From positions 9,458 through 73,457 of the forward strand of contig DATIWX010000100.1 in the NCBI GenBank assembly GCA_035519135.1: a DNA stretch of 64,000 bases. Reading direction: 5' to 3'. The position numbers were made by a program, and so were the translations under genes. This stretch comes from VBDM01 sp035519135 (GTDB lineage: Bacteria > Pseudomonadota > Gammaproteobacteria > Burkholderiales > SG8-39). Below are positions 36,447 through 46,121 of the stretch, in pieces (positions within the stretch are counted from its first letter, which is position 1; each line of letters starts with the position of its first letter). The notes beneath the pieces were generated by a model. That model searched no databases and was not told the origin of the DNA. It saw nothing but the letters and a program-made list of their open reading frames with translations.

Positions 36447-39400
36447 TGGGGTTTTCACCGCAAGAGATCGAGCGTCGCCGCGCGCTCGCGCCGCGGCCGG
36501 AGTTTCCCGAGGAGCTGCCGATCTCCGCGAAGCGCGAGGAGATCGCGAAGGCAATCGCCGCGCACCAGGTGGTCATCGTCTGCGGCGAGACGGGCTCCGG
36601 AAAGACGACCCAGCTTCCCAAGATCTGCCTGGCGCTCGGCCGCGGGATGGCAGGCCTGATCGGCCACACCCAGCCCCGCAGGATCGCCGCGCGCGCGACC
36701 GCAGCCCGCGTCGCACAGGAGCTGAAGACCGAGTTGGGCGGCGCGGTCGGCTACAAGATCCGCTTCACCGACAAGGTCGGGGCACGCTCCTACATCAAGA
36801 TCATGACCGACGGCATCCTGCTCGCCGAGACCCAGGGCGACCGGATGCTCGCGCAGTACGACACGCTCATCATCGACGAGGCCCACGAGCGCAGCCTCAA
36901 CATCGATTTTCTCCTGGGCTACGTGAAGCAGCTTCTCCCGAGGCGGCCGGATCTCAAGCTGATCATCACCTCCGCGACCATCGACGCCGAGCGGTTCTCG
37001 ACGCATTTCAACGGCGCTCCGGTCATCGAAGTCTCGGGGCGGCTCTATCCGGTCGAAATCCGCTACCGACCGTTCGACCCCGAAGACGACGACAACGATC
37101 TCAACGGCGCGATCAGCGATGCGGTCGAAGACCTGGCGCGCCTGGGCCGGGGCGACGTGCTGGTGTTCCTCCCCGGGGAGCGCGAGATCCGCGAGGCGGC
37201 CGAGGCGCTGCGCAAGCGCCATCCTCCGCACACGGAGATCCTGCCGTTGTTCGCCCGGCTCTCGGCGGAGGAGCAGGGGCGCGTCTTCAGGGCGCACGGC
37301 GGCCAGCGCATCGTGCTCGCGACCAACGTTGCGGAGACCTCGCTGACCGTGCCCGGAATCCGCTACGTGGTCGACACGGGCCTCGCGCGCGTGAAGCGAT
37401 ACAGCTACCGCAGCAAGGTCGAGCAGCTGCGGGTCGAGAACGTGTCGCAGGCATCGGCGAAGCAGCGCGCCGGTCGCTGCGGCCGGGTGGCGAGCGGGGT
37501 ATGCGTGCGCCTCTACGCCGAGGACGAGTTCGAGCGCCGGCCGGCGTTCACCGATCCGGAGGTGCTGCGCTCCTCGCTCGCCAACGTCATCCTGCGGATG
37601 AAGTCCCTGGGCCTCTCCGCGATCGAGGATTTTCCCTTCATCGATCCGCCGGCGCCGCGCGCGGTCCAGGACGGCTATGCGCTGCTTGCCGAGCTGGGCG
37701 CGGTCGACGAGGCGAACGAGCTCACCGAGATAGGCAGGCAGCTCGCGAAGCTGCCAGTCGATCCGCGCATCGCGCGCATGGTGCTCGCGGCGAGGTCGGA
37801 AAACGCGTTGCGCGAGGTGCTCATCATCGCCGCTGCCCTTTCCGTGCAGGACCCGCGCGAACGGCCCGCCGAGCACGCCGGCGCCGCCGACGAGGCGCAG
37901 AAGCGCTTCGACGACGAGAAGTCCGACTTTCTCTCCTGGCTCAAGCTCTGGAAATTCTTCGAGGAGGCGCTCCAGCACGAAAAGTCGAACCGGAAGGTGC
38001 ACCAGGCCTGCCGTGTCCATTTCCTGTCCTACAACCGCATGCGCGAATGGCGCGACATCCATGGGCAACTGAAGGAGGTGGTGGCGGAGCTCGGCTGGCG
38101 TGTCTCCGAGACGCCCGCGACCTACGCTCAGATCCACCGTGCGCTGCTCGCGGGTCTCCTCGGCAACGTCGGCATGAAGACCGAGGAAGGAAATTTCCTC
38201 GGCGCGCGCGGCATCCGGTTCTGGGTGCACCCCGGGTCGGGCGTGGGCAAGAAGGCCGGGCGCTGGATCATGGGGGCCGAGGTGACCGAGACCACTCGCC
38301 TGTACGCACGCTGCATCGCCACGATCGAGGCCGAGTGGCTCGAGGCGGTAGGCGCGCATCTGGTGAAGCGGCATCGCTACGAGCCGCACTGGGAAAAAAA
38401 GGCGGCACGCGTCGCCGCTTTCGAGCGCGGCACCCTCTACGGGCTGCTGCTGTATGCCGGACGGCGCGTGCATTACGGCCCGACGGATCCGGTCGAATCG
38501 CGCAAGATCTTCATCCGCCGGGCGCTGGTCGAAGGCGACTACGAGACCCGCGCTCCTTTCTTCGCGCACAACCGCCGGCTGGTGCGCGAAATCGAGCAGC
38601 TCGAGCACAAGTCGCGCCGGCCCGACGTGCTGGTGGACGACGAGCTGATTTTCGCCTTCTACGGCAGCCTGATTCCAGAGGGCATTCACAACGGCGCCGA
38701 CTTCGAACGGTGGCGCCGCGAGGCCGAAGTCGGCAATCCGAAGCTGCTCTTTCTCAAGCGCGAAGATCTGATGCGTCACGAAGCGGCCGGAATTACGACC
38801 GAGCAGTTCCCGCACCAGCTCGAAATGGCCGGGCGCAGCTTCGCCCTCGAGTATCACCACGAGCCGGGGTCTCCCAGGGATGGTGTCACTCTCACGGTGC
38901 CGCTGCTGGCGCTCAACCAGATTGACGCGGCGAAATGCGACTGGCTCGTGCCCGGCCTGCTGCGGGAAAAGATCTCCAGGCTGGCGAAGTCGCTGCCGCA
39001 GAAGCTGCGGCATCAGCTCGGCCCGCTGCCGGAGCTCATCGACGCGCTGCTTACCGCAAATCCGTCCGGCGACGTGCCGCTTCCTCAGGCCATGGCCCGG
39101 CACGCGCGCCGCGAGCTGAACCTCGCCGTTCCGCTCGACGCGTTCCGCCTGGAGACGCTCCCCGCGCACCTGTCGATGAATTTCCGCGTCGTCGACGATC
39201 ACGGCCGGCAGCTGGCGATGGGCCGCAACCTGGCGCAGCTGCGCGCCGAGCTGGGCGACGCGGCCGGGGAGCAGTTCGCCGAGCTCGCGCAGGCCGAGTC
39301 GCCGTCGGAGAGGGTCAGGGAATGGTCCTTCGGCGACCTCGAGGAGGTGGCCGAGATCCGCCGGGGTTCTCAGACCCTGATCGGCTACACGGGCCTGGTG

Positions 39401-40162
39401 GACCACGGCGATGCGGTCAGCCTCGAGGTGTTCGATTCGGCGGACCGGGCGCGCGAAGCCCATCGCGCCGGGCTGCGACGGCTTTTCATGCTGGAGCTGA
39501 AGGAGCAGGCGCGCTCTATCGAGAAGAGCCTGCCGGGAATGCAGGCGATGGCGCTGCAGTTTGCCGTCTTCGGCGGCGGCGACGAGCTGCGCTCCCAGCT
39601 GCTCGCTGCAGCGTTCGACCGGGCGTGCATGCAGGACCCCTTGCCGCGCACGCGCTCCGGATTCGTCCGGCGCTGCGACGAAGCGCGCTCGCGCGTGGGC
39701 CTGCTCGCCCAGGAGATCGCCCGCCTGGTCGGAGCCATCCTCACCGAGCACGGCATGCTCCAGAAGAAGCTGCAACAGATGTCCAAGGCGTTTCCCGCGC
39801 CCTGCCGAGATGTCCAGGAATGCGTCGGGCGTCTCCTTTCGAGCGGCTTCATCGAGCGCACCCCCTACGATCGGCTGCAGCATTTCCCGCGTTACCTGAA
39901 GGCGGCGGCCCTGCGTCTGGAGAAGGTGCGCTCGGATCCGCAGCGCGACGCGCGCCTGGCTGCGGAGCTCGCGCCGCTCCTGGCGCAATGGCAGCGCGAG
40001 CAGCTGAAGCAGGCGAGATCCGGACAGCCCGACTCCCGGCTGGAGCAATTCCGCTGGCTGCTCGAGGAATTGCGCGTGCAGCTGTTCGCACAGGAGCTCA
40101 AGACACCCGTGCCCGTGTCGGTCAAGCGGCTGACGAAGATGTGGCAGACTACGGGCAGGTGA
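36446..40162 (+). CDS. hrpA: ATP-dependent RNA helicase HrpA
   Basis: 1238 residues, near the usual 1300. Walker A GETGSGKTTQ (residues 47-56), DEAH box in IIDEAHERSLNIDF, SAT motif III ITSATID, and motif VI QRAGRCGR. The long C-terminal half is the DUF3418 region. HrpA is a 3'-5' helicase linked to mRNA processing and ribosome rescue. It follows ribE by TGATG overlap. Confidence 0.95.
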   Translation: MGFSPQEIERRRALAPRPEFPEELPISAKREEIAKAIAAHQVVIVCGETGSGKTTQLPKICLALGRGMAGLIGHTQPRRIAARATAARVAQELKTELGGAVGYKIRFTDKVGARSYIKIMTDGILLAETQGDRMLAQYDTLIIDEAHERSLNIDFLLGYVKQLLPRRPDLKLIITSATIDAERFSTHFNGAPVIEVSGRLYPVEIRYRPFDPEDDDNDLNGAISDAVEDLARLGRGDVLVFLPGEREIREAAEALRKRHPPHTEILPLFARLSAEEQGRVFRAHGGQRIVLATNVAETSLTVPGIRYVVDTGLARVKRYSYRSKVEQLRVENVSQASAKQRAGRCGRVASGVCVRLYAEDEFERRPAFTDPEVLRSSLANVILRMKSLGLSAIEDFPFIDPPAPRAVQDGYALLAELGAVDEANELTEIGRQLAKLPVDPRIARMVLAARSENALREVLIIAAALSVQDPRERPAEHAGAADEAQKRFDDEKSDFLSWLKLWKFFEEALQHEKSNRKVHQACRVHFLSYNRMREWRDIHGQLKEVVAELGWRVSETPATYAQIHRALLAGLLGNVGMKTEEGNFLGARGIRFWVHPGSGVGKKAGRWIMGAEVTETTRLYARCIATIEAEWLEAVGAHLVKRHRYEPHWEKKAARVAAFERGTLYGLLLYAGRRVHYGPTDPVESRKIFIRRALVEGDYETRAPFFAHNRRLVREIEQLEHKSRRPDVLVDDELIFAFYGSLIPEGIHNGADFERWRREAEVGNPKLLFLKREDLMRHEAAGITTEQFPHQLEMAGRSFALEYHHEPGSPRDGVTLTVPLLALNQIDAAKCDWLVPGLLREKISRLAKSLPQKLRHQLGPLPELIDALLTANPSGDVPLPQAMARHARRELNLAVPLDAFRLETLPAHLSMNFRVVDDHGRQLAMGRNLAQLRAELGDAAGEQFAELAQAESPSERVREWSFGDLEEVAEIRRGSQTLIGYTGLVDHGDAVSLEVFDSADRAREAHRAGLRRLFMLELKEQARSIEKSLPGMQAMALQFAVFGGGDELRSQLLAAAFDRACMQDPLPRTRSGFVRRCDEARSRVGLLAQEIARLVGAILTEHGMLQKKLQQMSKAFPAPCRDVQECVGRLLSSGFIERTPYDRLQHFPRYLKAAALRLEKVRSDPQRDARLAAELAPLLAQWQREQLKQARSGQPDSRLEQFRWLLEELRVQLFAQELKTPVPVSVKRLTKMWQTTGR

Positions 40163-40169
40163 GAAGCGG

Positions 40170-40916
40170 ATGGAAAGGATCTTCGCCGCGCTGTTGAAGG
40201 GGCTCGCGAGCCTGGTGCATCCGAGGATGCTTTGGCTCATGGTATGGCCGACGTTCGTCGCGCTCGCGATCTGGGCGACCCTCGCGGCGCTGTATTGGAG
40301 CCAGGCCATCACGTGGGTCGATCTGGAGCTGCACCAATGGGCGGCCTACCGGTGGGCGCTTTCGGTGTGGCCCCTCACGCTCTTTGCGGCGTGGTTTGCG
40401 TGGCTGCTCCTGGTGTTCCTCTTTGTGCCGGTGGTTTTGATCACGGCGGTGCTCATCGTCAGCGTTGTGTCGATGCCGGCGATGGTCACGCATGTCGGCG
40501 AGCGCGACTATCCTGAGCTCGCGCGGCGAAAAGGCGGCACCTTCGGCGGCAGCCTGTGGAACACGATGGCCTCGCTGGTTCTTTTCATGCTGTTGCTCGC
40601 GGTCACGCTGCCCCTGTGGCTGATGCCGTTGCTTTGGCCGGTCCTGCCGATCGCGCTCTTCGGCTACTTCAACCAGCGGGTTTTCCGCTACGACGCGCTC
40701 GCCGAGCACGCTACCGCGCACGAGATCGTCGAGCTCATTGCGCGCCATCGCGGAGAGATGTTTCTGCTCGGCGTTGCGCTCGCGCTGATCGGACATCTGC
40801 CGCTGGTCGGTCTGGCGATGCCGGTGTACGGAGGACTGGTCTTCATCCACTACGGCCTTGCGCGCCTTGCCGAATCGCGCGACGAGCCCATCGAAGGCAG
40901 CGCGAGGCGGATATGA
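40170..40916 (+). CDS. EI24/CysZ-like membrane protein
   Basis: 248 residues with at least five hydrophobic segments (PTFVALAIWATLAALYW, FAAWFAWLLLVFLFVPVVLI, SLVLFMLLLAVTLPLWLM). The loop RYDALAEHATAHEIVELI and general layout match the EI24 family, whose bacterial members include the sulfate transporter CysZ. No sulfur-assimilation genes are nearby, so transport of sulfate is not assumed. It overlaps the next gene by ATGA. Confidence 0.7.
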   Translation: MERIFAALLKGLASLVHPRMLWLMVWPTFVALAIWATLAALYWSQAITWVDLELHQWAAYRWALSVWPLTLFAAWFAWLLLVFLFVPVVLITAVLIVSVVSMPAMVTHVGERDYPELARRKGGTFGGSLWNTMASLVLFMLLLAVTLPLWLMPLLWPVLPIALFGYFNQRVFRYDALAEHATAHEIVELIARHRGEMFLLGVALALIGHLPLVGLAMPVYGGLVFIHYGLARLAESRDEPIEGSARRI

Positions 40917-41668
40917 GAGTCGGAGCGATCATCATCGGCGACGAGATCATCGTCGGCAAACGCGCCGACAAGCATTTTGCCAAGCTGATCGGCATACTCG
41001 CCGCCCGGGGCATGAAGCTCTCATGGTGCGAGTACCTGGGTGACATCCCCGAGCTGATCACCGCAACCCTCAGGCGCACGTTCGCCTCGGAAGACATGGT
41101 GTTCAGCTTCGGCGGCATCGGCGCGACCCCCGACGATCACACGCGCCAGTGCGCCGCCGACGCGCTTGGAGTCGATCTGGCGCTGCATCCTGACGCGGAG
41201 GCGGCCATCCGGTCGCGCACGGACATGGTGGTCACGCCCCAGCGCCTGAAGATGGGAGAGTTCCCGCAGGGCGCGCGGATCATTCCCAACTCCTATAACC
41301 GTATCCCGGGGTTCTCGGTCGGGGATCACCATTTCCTTCCCGGGTTTCCCGTCATGGCGTGGCCCATGGCCGAATGGGTGCTCGATACCTACTACCCGTC
41401 GCTGTTTCACCGCGTCCCTGAAGCGGAAGCGTCGATCCTTGTCTACGACCTGGCGGAATCGACCATTACGCCGCTCATGCTCGAGATCGAATCGAAATTC
41501 CCGGGGCTCAAGTCATTCAGCCTCCCCTCCATGGGAGAAAGCGGAGTCCGGCGGCATATCGAGCTCGGAGTGCGCGGCGCGCCGGCCGAAGTGGCACCGG
41601 CCATCGAGCGCATGAAAGAAGGCGTTGCGGCGCTGGGCGGAAGGTGGGAGCCGCTGAAAGTAGGCTGA
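40913..41668 (+). CDS. CinA-N/MoCF-domain (molybdopterin-binding) protein
   Basis: 251 residues from ATG 40913 (MRVGAIIIGDEIIVGKRADKH). The MoCF/MogA fold is shown by IIIGDEIIVGK and FSFGGIGATPDDHTRQ. There is no C-terminal CinA amidase domain. Stand-alone members occur widely as 'competence/damage-inducible protein A'-like proteins; activity here is unknown. It is followed by a strong terminator. Confidence 0.75.
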   Translation: MRVGAIIIGDEIIVGKRADKHFAKLIGILAARGMKLSWCEYLGDIPELITATLRRTFASEDMVFSFGGIGATPDDHTRQCAADALGVDLALHPDAEAAIRSRTDMVVTPQRLKMGEFPQGARIIPNSYNRIPGFSVGDHHFLPGFPVMAWPMAEWVLDTYYPSLFHRVPEAEASILVYDLAESTITPLMLEIESKFPGLKSFSLPSMGESGVRRHIELGVRGAPAEVAPAIERMKEGVAALGGRWEPLKVG

Positions 41669-41681
41669 GCGGGCCACAAAC

Positions 41682-41710
41682 AAAAAGCCCTGGCTTGCGC
41701 CAGGGCTTTA
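41682..41710. terminator. Bidirectional terminator between the CinA-like and phasin genes
   Basis: AAAGCCCTGG - CTTGCG - CCAGGGCTTT, a perfect 10-bp stem with A-rich and T-rich flanks, located between convergent genes. Confidence 0.85.
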
Positions 41711-41767
41711 GGGCGCCCACCGGAGAGGAGGAGGAGAACCGGGGGGCGCGGGGGGACGTTGAAACGG

Positions 41768-42316
41768 TCAGGCTGCTGCCGCGTGTCTCTTTTCCTTGGG
41801 CGAGGCGGTTGCGGTCGCTGCGGCCTTGAAGTTCGCTTCGGCCATTTCAGTGGCCTGCTTCGCGACCTTGTTGAAGCTGTCGTAAGCAGTGCTCGCCGCG
41901 GCGAGGGCGGACTTGACCGCCGCTACCGCGACGTCGGAACCGGCCGGGGCGTTCTTCGAAGCGTTGTCCAGGATACCGACGAGGTTCTTGTTGAACTCGG
42001 CGGCCCGAGCTTCGACAAACTTGACCAGTTCGCCCTGCGTTTGCGCCGCGACTTCGTACACGCTGCGCGAATAGGCGATGGCCTTTTCCAGGGAAGGCTG
42101 GGAAGCCGCGGTGTTCAGGTTGAGGTATTCCTGCGGGTCCTTGGCGCTCAGCAATGCCTTGGTACGCCCCAGACCTTCTTCGAATGCGGCCTTGGCGGCG
42201 TTCAGATTGAGAGCGGACAAGCGCTCGAGTGCGGCGAACTGGGAGCCGGCGAGGCCGAGCACAGCCTCGACGCCGGCCTTGTTGGCGCTGGCGATTTGTT
42301 CAGGGGTGAAGTACAT
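41768..42316 (-). CDS. phaP: Phasin (PHA granule-associated protein)
   Basis: 182 residues from the ATG at 42314-42316; an in-frame ATG six bases upstream is only one base from GGAG, whereas this one has GGAG seven bases before it. The N-terminus MYFTPEQIASANKAGVEAVL and the amphipathic helical body (QGELVKFVEARAAEFNKN) are those of the Phasin_2 family. Phasins coat polyhydroxyalkanoate granules. A strong promoter flanked by GCA-type palindromes precedes it. The presence implies PHB storage, although no phaC is in the window. Confidence 0.9.
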   Translation of the reverse strand: MYFTPEQIASANKAGVEAVLGLAGSQFAALERLSALNLNAAKAAFEEGLGRTKALLSAKDPQEYLNLNTAASQPSLEKAIAYSRSVYEVAAQTQGELVKFVEARAAEFNKNLVGILDNASKNAPAGSDVAVAAVKSALAAASTAYDSFNKVAKQATEMAEANFKAAATATASPKEKRHAAAA

Positions 42317-42387
42317 GTTCATTCTCCAAAAAAGTCCGTTACGGGGGATCGCGTTCTGTGGCTCGTGGTCAATGGCTCATTAATTTA

Positions 42388-42398
42388 TTGCACTGCAA
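42388..42398. promoter_or_regulatory. Candidate PhaR-type operator near the phasin transcription start
   Basis: The perfect palindrome TTGCA-C-TGCAA lies just downstream of the phasin -10 box, where a repressor would block initiation. The TGCA-rich form recalls PhaR operators; assignment to PhaR is inference. Confidence 0.45.
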
Positions 42399-42406
42399 CA
42401 ATGACG

Positions 42407-42434
42407 ATTCTACTCTCGAGTCAACCGGTGTCAA
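42407..42434 (-). promoter_or_regulatory. Strong sigma-70-type promoter of the phasin gene
   Basis: On the minus strand TTGACA (42429-42434) and TAGAAT (42407-42412), spacing 16 bases, about 90 bases upstream of the start codon. Confidence 0.65.
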
Positions 42435-42442
42435 GAGAAAGT

Positions 42443-42455
42443 TTGTGCGGTGCAA
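42443..42455. promoter_or_regulatory. Second TTG...GCAA element upstream of the phasin -35 box
   Basis: TTGTGCGGTGCAA, an imperfect palindrome with the same TTG/GCAA arms as the element at 42388-42398, just upstream of the -35 box. The two frame the promoter. Confidence 0.35.
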
Positions 42456-42524
42456 TATAGCGAAGAGCCTACGAACCCGAAGTCAGTAGTCGCTCATTTG
42501 TAACATATTGTTTTTGTGATGTAA

Positions 42525-43442
42525 TTACTCCAGAGGGGAAGCCTCCGGAAGGCTTCGTGCGGGTGGGATCCTATCGGTCCGCCAGTTGGCCACAGCCCAA
42601 CCCCAGAGGACCTCGATTTTTTCCTGCTTCAGCTCGGTCGGGGGATCCTGGCCGAGGAAACGCAGCGCCCGCCACAGCTGAAGGGGACCCTCCGCCGGCG
42701 CCAGCGGCGTTGCCAGAGTCTGTTTGCTGAGCTTTTCCCCGTTCCGATTCACCGCCACCGGGAGATGCATGTACTGCGGAGTCGGATACGCCAGTCGGCG
42801 CTGCAGCAGCAGCTGCCTCGGCGTCGAGCCGAGCAGATCGGCTCCGCGCACCACGTGGGTGATGCCCTGCTCGAAATCGTCCACCACCACCGCCAGCTGA
42901 TAGGCGAAAGGACCGTCGGCGCGACGCACGACGAAATCGCCGACTTCTTCGGCGAGGTTTTGCTCGATCCTGCCCTGCAGCCGGTCCTCGAAGCTGATTA
43001 CTGCATCGCCCACGCGCGCGCGGATGGACCGCGCGCGGCGGCCGGGTGGAATTCCGCTTCGGCAGGTGCCCGGGTAAATGGGCTCGCTTGTCCCTCCCAG
43101 AGTCGAGTCGGAAATCTCCCGTCGTGTGCAGGCGCAGGGAAACACCGCGCCCTCGCGCTCCAGACGCTCCAGCGCCGCCGCGTACGATGCCCCGCGGAGG
43201 CTCTGCCGCACGACGCTCCCGTCCCATTCGAACCCGTAGCCATCGAGCGTGCGGAGGATCGCATCGGCGGCTCCGCTTGCCTCGCGCGGGCTGTCGAGAT
43301 CCTCGATGCGCACCAGCCACGCGCCGCCGTTCCGGCGCGCGTCCACATAGCTGCCTACCGCGGCGATCAGGGAGCCGAAGTGCAGGGGGCCCGTCGGCGA
43401 GGGTGCAAATCGTCCCCGGTACGGCTTGGTCGAGTCATGCAT
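42525..43442 (-). CDS. gluQ: Glutamyl-Q tRNA(Asp) synthetase
   Basis: 305 residues. The class I signature is PSPTGPLHFGSL, a zinc site is suggested by CACTRRE and YPGTC, and the KMSKS equivalent is EKLSKQT. It lacks the anticodon-binding C-terminal domain of GltX, as expected for GluQ, which glutamylates queuosine in tRNA(Asp). Confidence 0.93.
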   Translation of the reverse strand: MHDSTKPYRGRFAPSPTGPLHFGSLIAAVGSYVDARRNGGAWLVRIEDLDSPREASGAADAILRTLDGYGFEWDGSVVRQSLRGASYAAALERLEREGAVFPCACTRREISDSTLGGTSEPIYPGTCRSGIPPGRRARSIRARVGDAVISFEDRLQGRIEQNLAEEVGDFVVRRADGPFAYQLAVVVDDFEQGITHVVRGADLLGSTPRQLLLQRRLAYPTPQYMHLPVAVNRNGEKLSKQTLATPLAPAEGPLQLWRALRFLGQDPPTELKQEKIEVLWGWAVANWRTDRIPPARSLPEASPLE

Positions 43443-43494
43443 AATCTGCGTCGAAAATCATAGCAGCCTTCTTTCCACGGCTATCCTGAGAACT

Positions 43495-44805
43495 GTGAGT
43501 CGTCCACATCAGATCGTCATCGTCGGGGGCGGCGCTGGAGGGCTTGAGCTCGCGACGCGCGCCGGTGACCGCTTCGGACGCTCGGGGCGCGCCGCCGTCA
43601 CTCTGGTGGACCAGAACGAGACCCATCTGTGGAAGCCTCTGCTGCACGAGGTCGCGGCCGGCAGCATGGATATTCACGCGCATCAGCTCGACTACCTCGC
43701 GCAAGCGCGCTGGCATCACTTCAATTTCTGGTGCGGGGCGCTGCAGGGGCTCGATCGGAAGCGCCGCGAGATTGCGGTGGCTCCCACGCTGGACGAGCGT
43801 GGCGCCGAGGTCATCCCGCCCCGCAGGCTGCCTTATGACACCCTGGTGATCGCGATCGGCAGCGTCGCCAATACCTTCGGCGTTCCCGGGGTCGCCGAGC
43901 ATGCCTTTGCGCTGGAATCCGCGGCCGAGGCGGACCGATTTCACCGGCGTCTCATCAACGCCTGCATCGGGGCCAACTACCGTTCCGAAAACGCGCCGGC
44001 GCGGCTGCGTGTGGTCATCGTCGGAGGCGGGGCGACCGGCGTCGAGCTCGCGGCCGAGCTTCACAACACCACGCGCGTGCTGGCCGCTTACGGTCTGGAG
44101 AACATAGACCCGCAGCACTTTCTCCAGATCACTCTTCTGGACGCGGGCCCGCGGGTCCTACCGATGCTTCCGGAACGCATAGCGAGGGCGGTGACAGGGG
44201 CGCTCGAGGACATCGGCGTGCGGGTTGCCTGCTCCGAGCAGGTGGTCGAAGTCACGGCGCGCGAGGTGAAGACCCGCAGCGGCAATGTCTTTGCTGCCGA
44301 TCTCGCAGTTTGGACCGCGGGAATCAAGGGAGCGGACCTTCTGAAGGACCTTGACGGGCTCGAGACCAACCGGATCAATCAGCTGGTGGTTCTGCCGACT
44401 TTGCAGTCGACGCGCGATCCGGACGTCTTTGCCTTGGGCGACTGCTCGGCGTTTCCCCGCGAGGGGATGGAGCCGGCCGTGCCGCCGGCGGCGCAGGCGG
44501 CACACCAGGAGGCTTCGCATCTCCTGCGTTCGATCTCGCGGCGGCTGGACGGGCGGCCGCTCGCCCCCTTCCGCTACCGGGACTTCGGGTCGCTGGTGTC
44601 GCTCGGCGAGTTCAGCACCATCGGGTCGCTGATGGGATTTCTTTCGGGCAGGAGCTATCGGGTCGAAGGCTGGTTCGCGCGCATCATGTACCTCTCGCTG
44701 TACAAGATGCATCTCTACGCCTTGCACGGGCCGATCGGCGTGGTCCTCGATACGCTGGCGCGCTTCCTCAAGCGGGGCACCGAACCGAGGGTCAAGTTGC
44801 ACTGA
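43495..44805 (+). CDS. ndh: Type II NADH:quinone dehydrogenase (NDH-2)-like flavoprotein
   Basis: 436 residues from GTG 43495 (VSRPHQIVIVGGGAGGLEL); a longer frame overlaps gluQ. The first Rossmann motif IVIVGGGAGGLELAT binds FAD and the second, VVIVGGGATGVELAAEL (about residue 175), binds NADH. The conserved ALGDCSAF and PAAQAAHQEA segments are present. NDH-2 passes electrons from NADH to quinone without proton pumping. It overlaps the hydrolase gene by one base (TGATG). Confidence 0.88.
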   Translation: MSRPHQIVIVGGGAGGLELATRAGDRFGRSGRAAVTLVDQNETHLWKPLLHEVAAGSMDIHAHQLDYLAQARWHHFNFWCGALQGLDRKRREIAVAPTLDERGAEVIPPRRLPYDTLVIAIGSVANTFGVPGVAEHAFALESAAEADRFHRRLINACIGANYRSENAPARLRVVIVGGGATGVELAAELHNTTRVLAAYGLENIDPQHFLQITLLDAGPRVLPMLPERIARAVTGALEDIGVRVACSEQVVEVTAREVKTRSGNVFAADLAVWTAGIKGADLLKDLDGLETNRINQLVVLPTLQSTRDPDVFALGDCSAFPREGMEPAVPPAAQAAHQEASHLLRSISRRLDGRPLAPFRYRDFGSLVSLGEFSTIGSLMGFLSGRSYRVEGWFARIMYLSLYKMHLYALHGPIGVVLDTLARFLKRGTEPRVKLH

Positions 44806-45599
44806 TGGTCGGCTCGCTCGTCAAGGTCGTCGCTTGCGTAGCCCTCGGCGTGATCCTCCTGATCTGGCTTTTCCAGGAGCGCATGATCTTCTTCCCTCGC
44901 CCGCTAGAACACCGGCCGGCGCAGCGTTCCGACGTCGAAGAGGTCACGCTGCCGGGCGCGGACGGGGTCAGGCTCCGGGGCTGGCTGGTGAAAGGCAAGG
45001 GCGCGCCTGCGCCGCTCGTGATCTATTTCGGCGGGAATGCGGAGGAGGTGTCATGGCTGGTCGAGGTCGCGTGGAAATTTGGCGGCTGGTCCCTGCTGCT
45101 CGTGAACTATCGCGGCTATGGCGAGAGCGAGGGCAAACCCGGCGAGCGGGAACTCCTGGCGGACGCTATCGCCATTCACGACTATGCGAGGCGGCGTCCC
45201 GACGTAGACCCCGGGCGCATCGTCGCCATGGGCCGCAGCCTGGGGAGCGGTGTAGCCGTACACCTTGCGGCGGAGCAGTCCCTGCGCGGGGTGATCCTGG
45301 CGTCGCCCTACGACAGCCTGGGCGCAGTGGCCAAGCGCCACTATCCCTTCCTGCCGATATCCCTTTTGCTTCGCCACCGTTTCGATTCGCTTGCACGCGC
45401 GGTGCAAATCGATACGCCCCTGCTGTGCCTGGTCGCCGCGGAGGACCGGATCATTCCCGCGTCGCACTCGCGCGCTCTATTCGAAGCCTGGCGCGGCCCG
45501 AAGACGTGGCGCGAGGTCCCGCGCGCCGATCACGACAGCGTCGCGGGTGAACCCGAATACTGGAGCGCGATTGCCGATTTCCTGGGGTCGGTGCGGTGA
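44805..45599 (+). CDS. Membrane-anchored alpha/beta hydrolase
   Basis: 264 residues with an N-terminal transmembrane segment (VVACVALGVILLIWLF). The nucleophile elbow is GRSLGSG (Ser), with acid in AAEDRIIPA and histidine in ADHDS. The pattern resembles the ABHD13/17-like YfhR group. Substrate unknown. It is translationally coupled to ndh. Confidence 0.8.
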   Translation: MVGSLVKVVACVALGVILLIWLFQERMIFFPRPLEHRPAQRSDVEEVTLPGADGVRLRGWLVKGKGAPAPLVIYFGGNAEEVSWLVEVAWKFGGWSLLLVNYRGYGESEGKPGERELLADAIAIHDYARRRPDVDPGRIVAMGRSLGSGVAVHLAAEQSLRGVILASPYDSLGAVAKRHYPFLPISLLLRHRFDSLARAVQIDTPLLCLVAAEDRIIPASHSRALFEAWRGPKTWREVPRADHDSVAGEPEYWSAIADFLGSVR

Positions 45600-45674
45600 G
45601 CTCTCCCACGTGAAGCCCCTGTTATACTTCCCGCACTGCAATACTTCCCGACTGAAGGTTCCGGAGACTACCGC

Positions 45675-46055
45675 GTGGCAACCATCGCTTTGACGAAGGA
45701 CAATTTCGAGCAAGTCGTGAACGGCAACGACATGGTCATCGTCGATTTCTGGGCGCCCTGGTGCGGCCCGTGCAAGGGGTTTGCCCCCGTGTTCGATGCG
45801 GCCTCGGAGAAGCACTCCGACATAGTGTTCGGCAAGGTCAACACCGACGACGAGCAGGAGCTGGCCGCCTCCTTCGGCATCCGTTCGATACCGACGCTCA
45901 TGCTTTTTCGCGAGAAGGTGATTCTTTTCTCGCAGGCCGGCGCGCTGCCGGGCGCCGCACTCGAGCAGGTCATCACCAAAGGCAAGGAGCTCGACATGGC
46001 GGCCGTGCACAAGGAGATCGCCGAGCGCGAGGCCGCCGCCCCGGAGAAGACCTAG
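45675..46055 (+). CDS. Thioredoxin-family protein
   Basis: 126 residues from GTG 45675. Redox motif WAPWCGPCKGFAP, cis-Pro in SIPTLMLF. The fold is a complete thioredoxin with an extra acidic/basic C-terminal helix of about 20 residues (DMAAVHKEIAEREAA). Probably a cytoplasmic disulfide reductase or chaperone-like variant. Confidence 0.88.
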   Translation: MATIALTKDNFEQVVNGNDMVIVDFWAPWCGPCKGFAPVFDAASEKHSDIVFGKVNTDDEQELAASFGIRSIPTLMLFREKVILFSQAGALPGAALEQVITKGKELDMAAVHKEIAEREAAAPEKT

Positions 46056-46074
46056 GTGGAGCCCGGCAAATAAA

Positions 46075-46103
46075 AAAGGGCAGGGAAACCGCTCCTGCCC
46101 TTT
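46075..46103. terminator. Bidirectional terminator, thioredoxin and Lys-rich gene
   Basis: AAAGGGCAGG - GAAACCGCT - CCTGCCCTTT, a perfect 10-bp stem with an A tract on the left that reads as T on the minus strand. It serves two convergent genes. Confidence 0.8.
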
Positions 46104-46121
46104 CCTGATGCGTCGGAAGCC

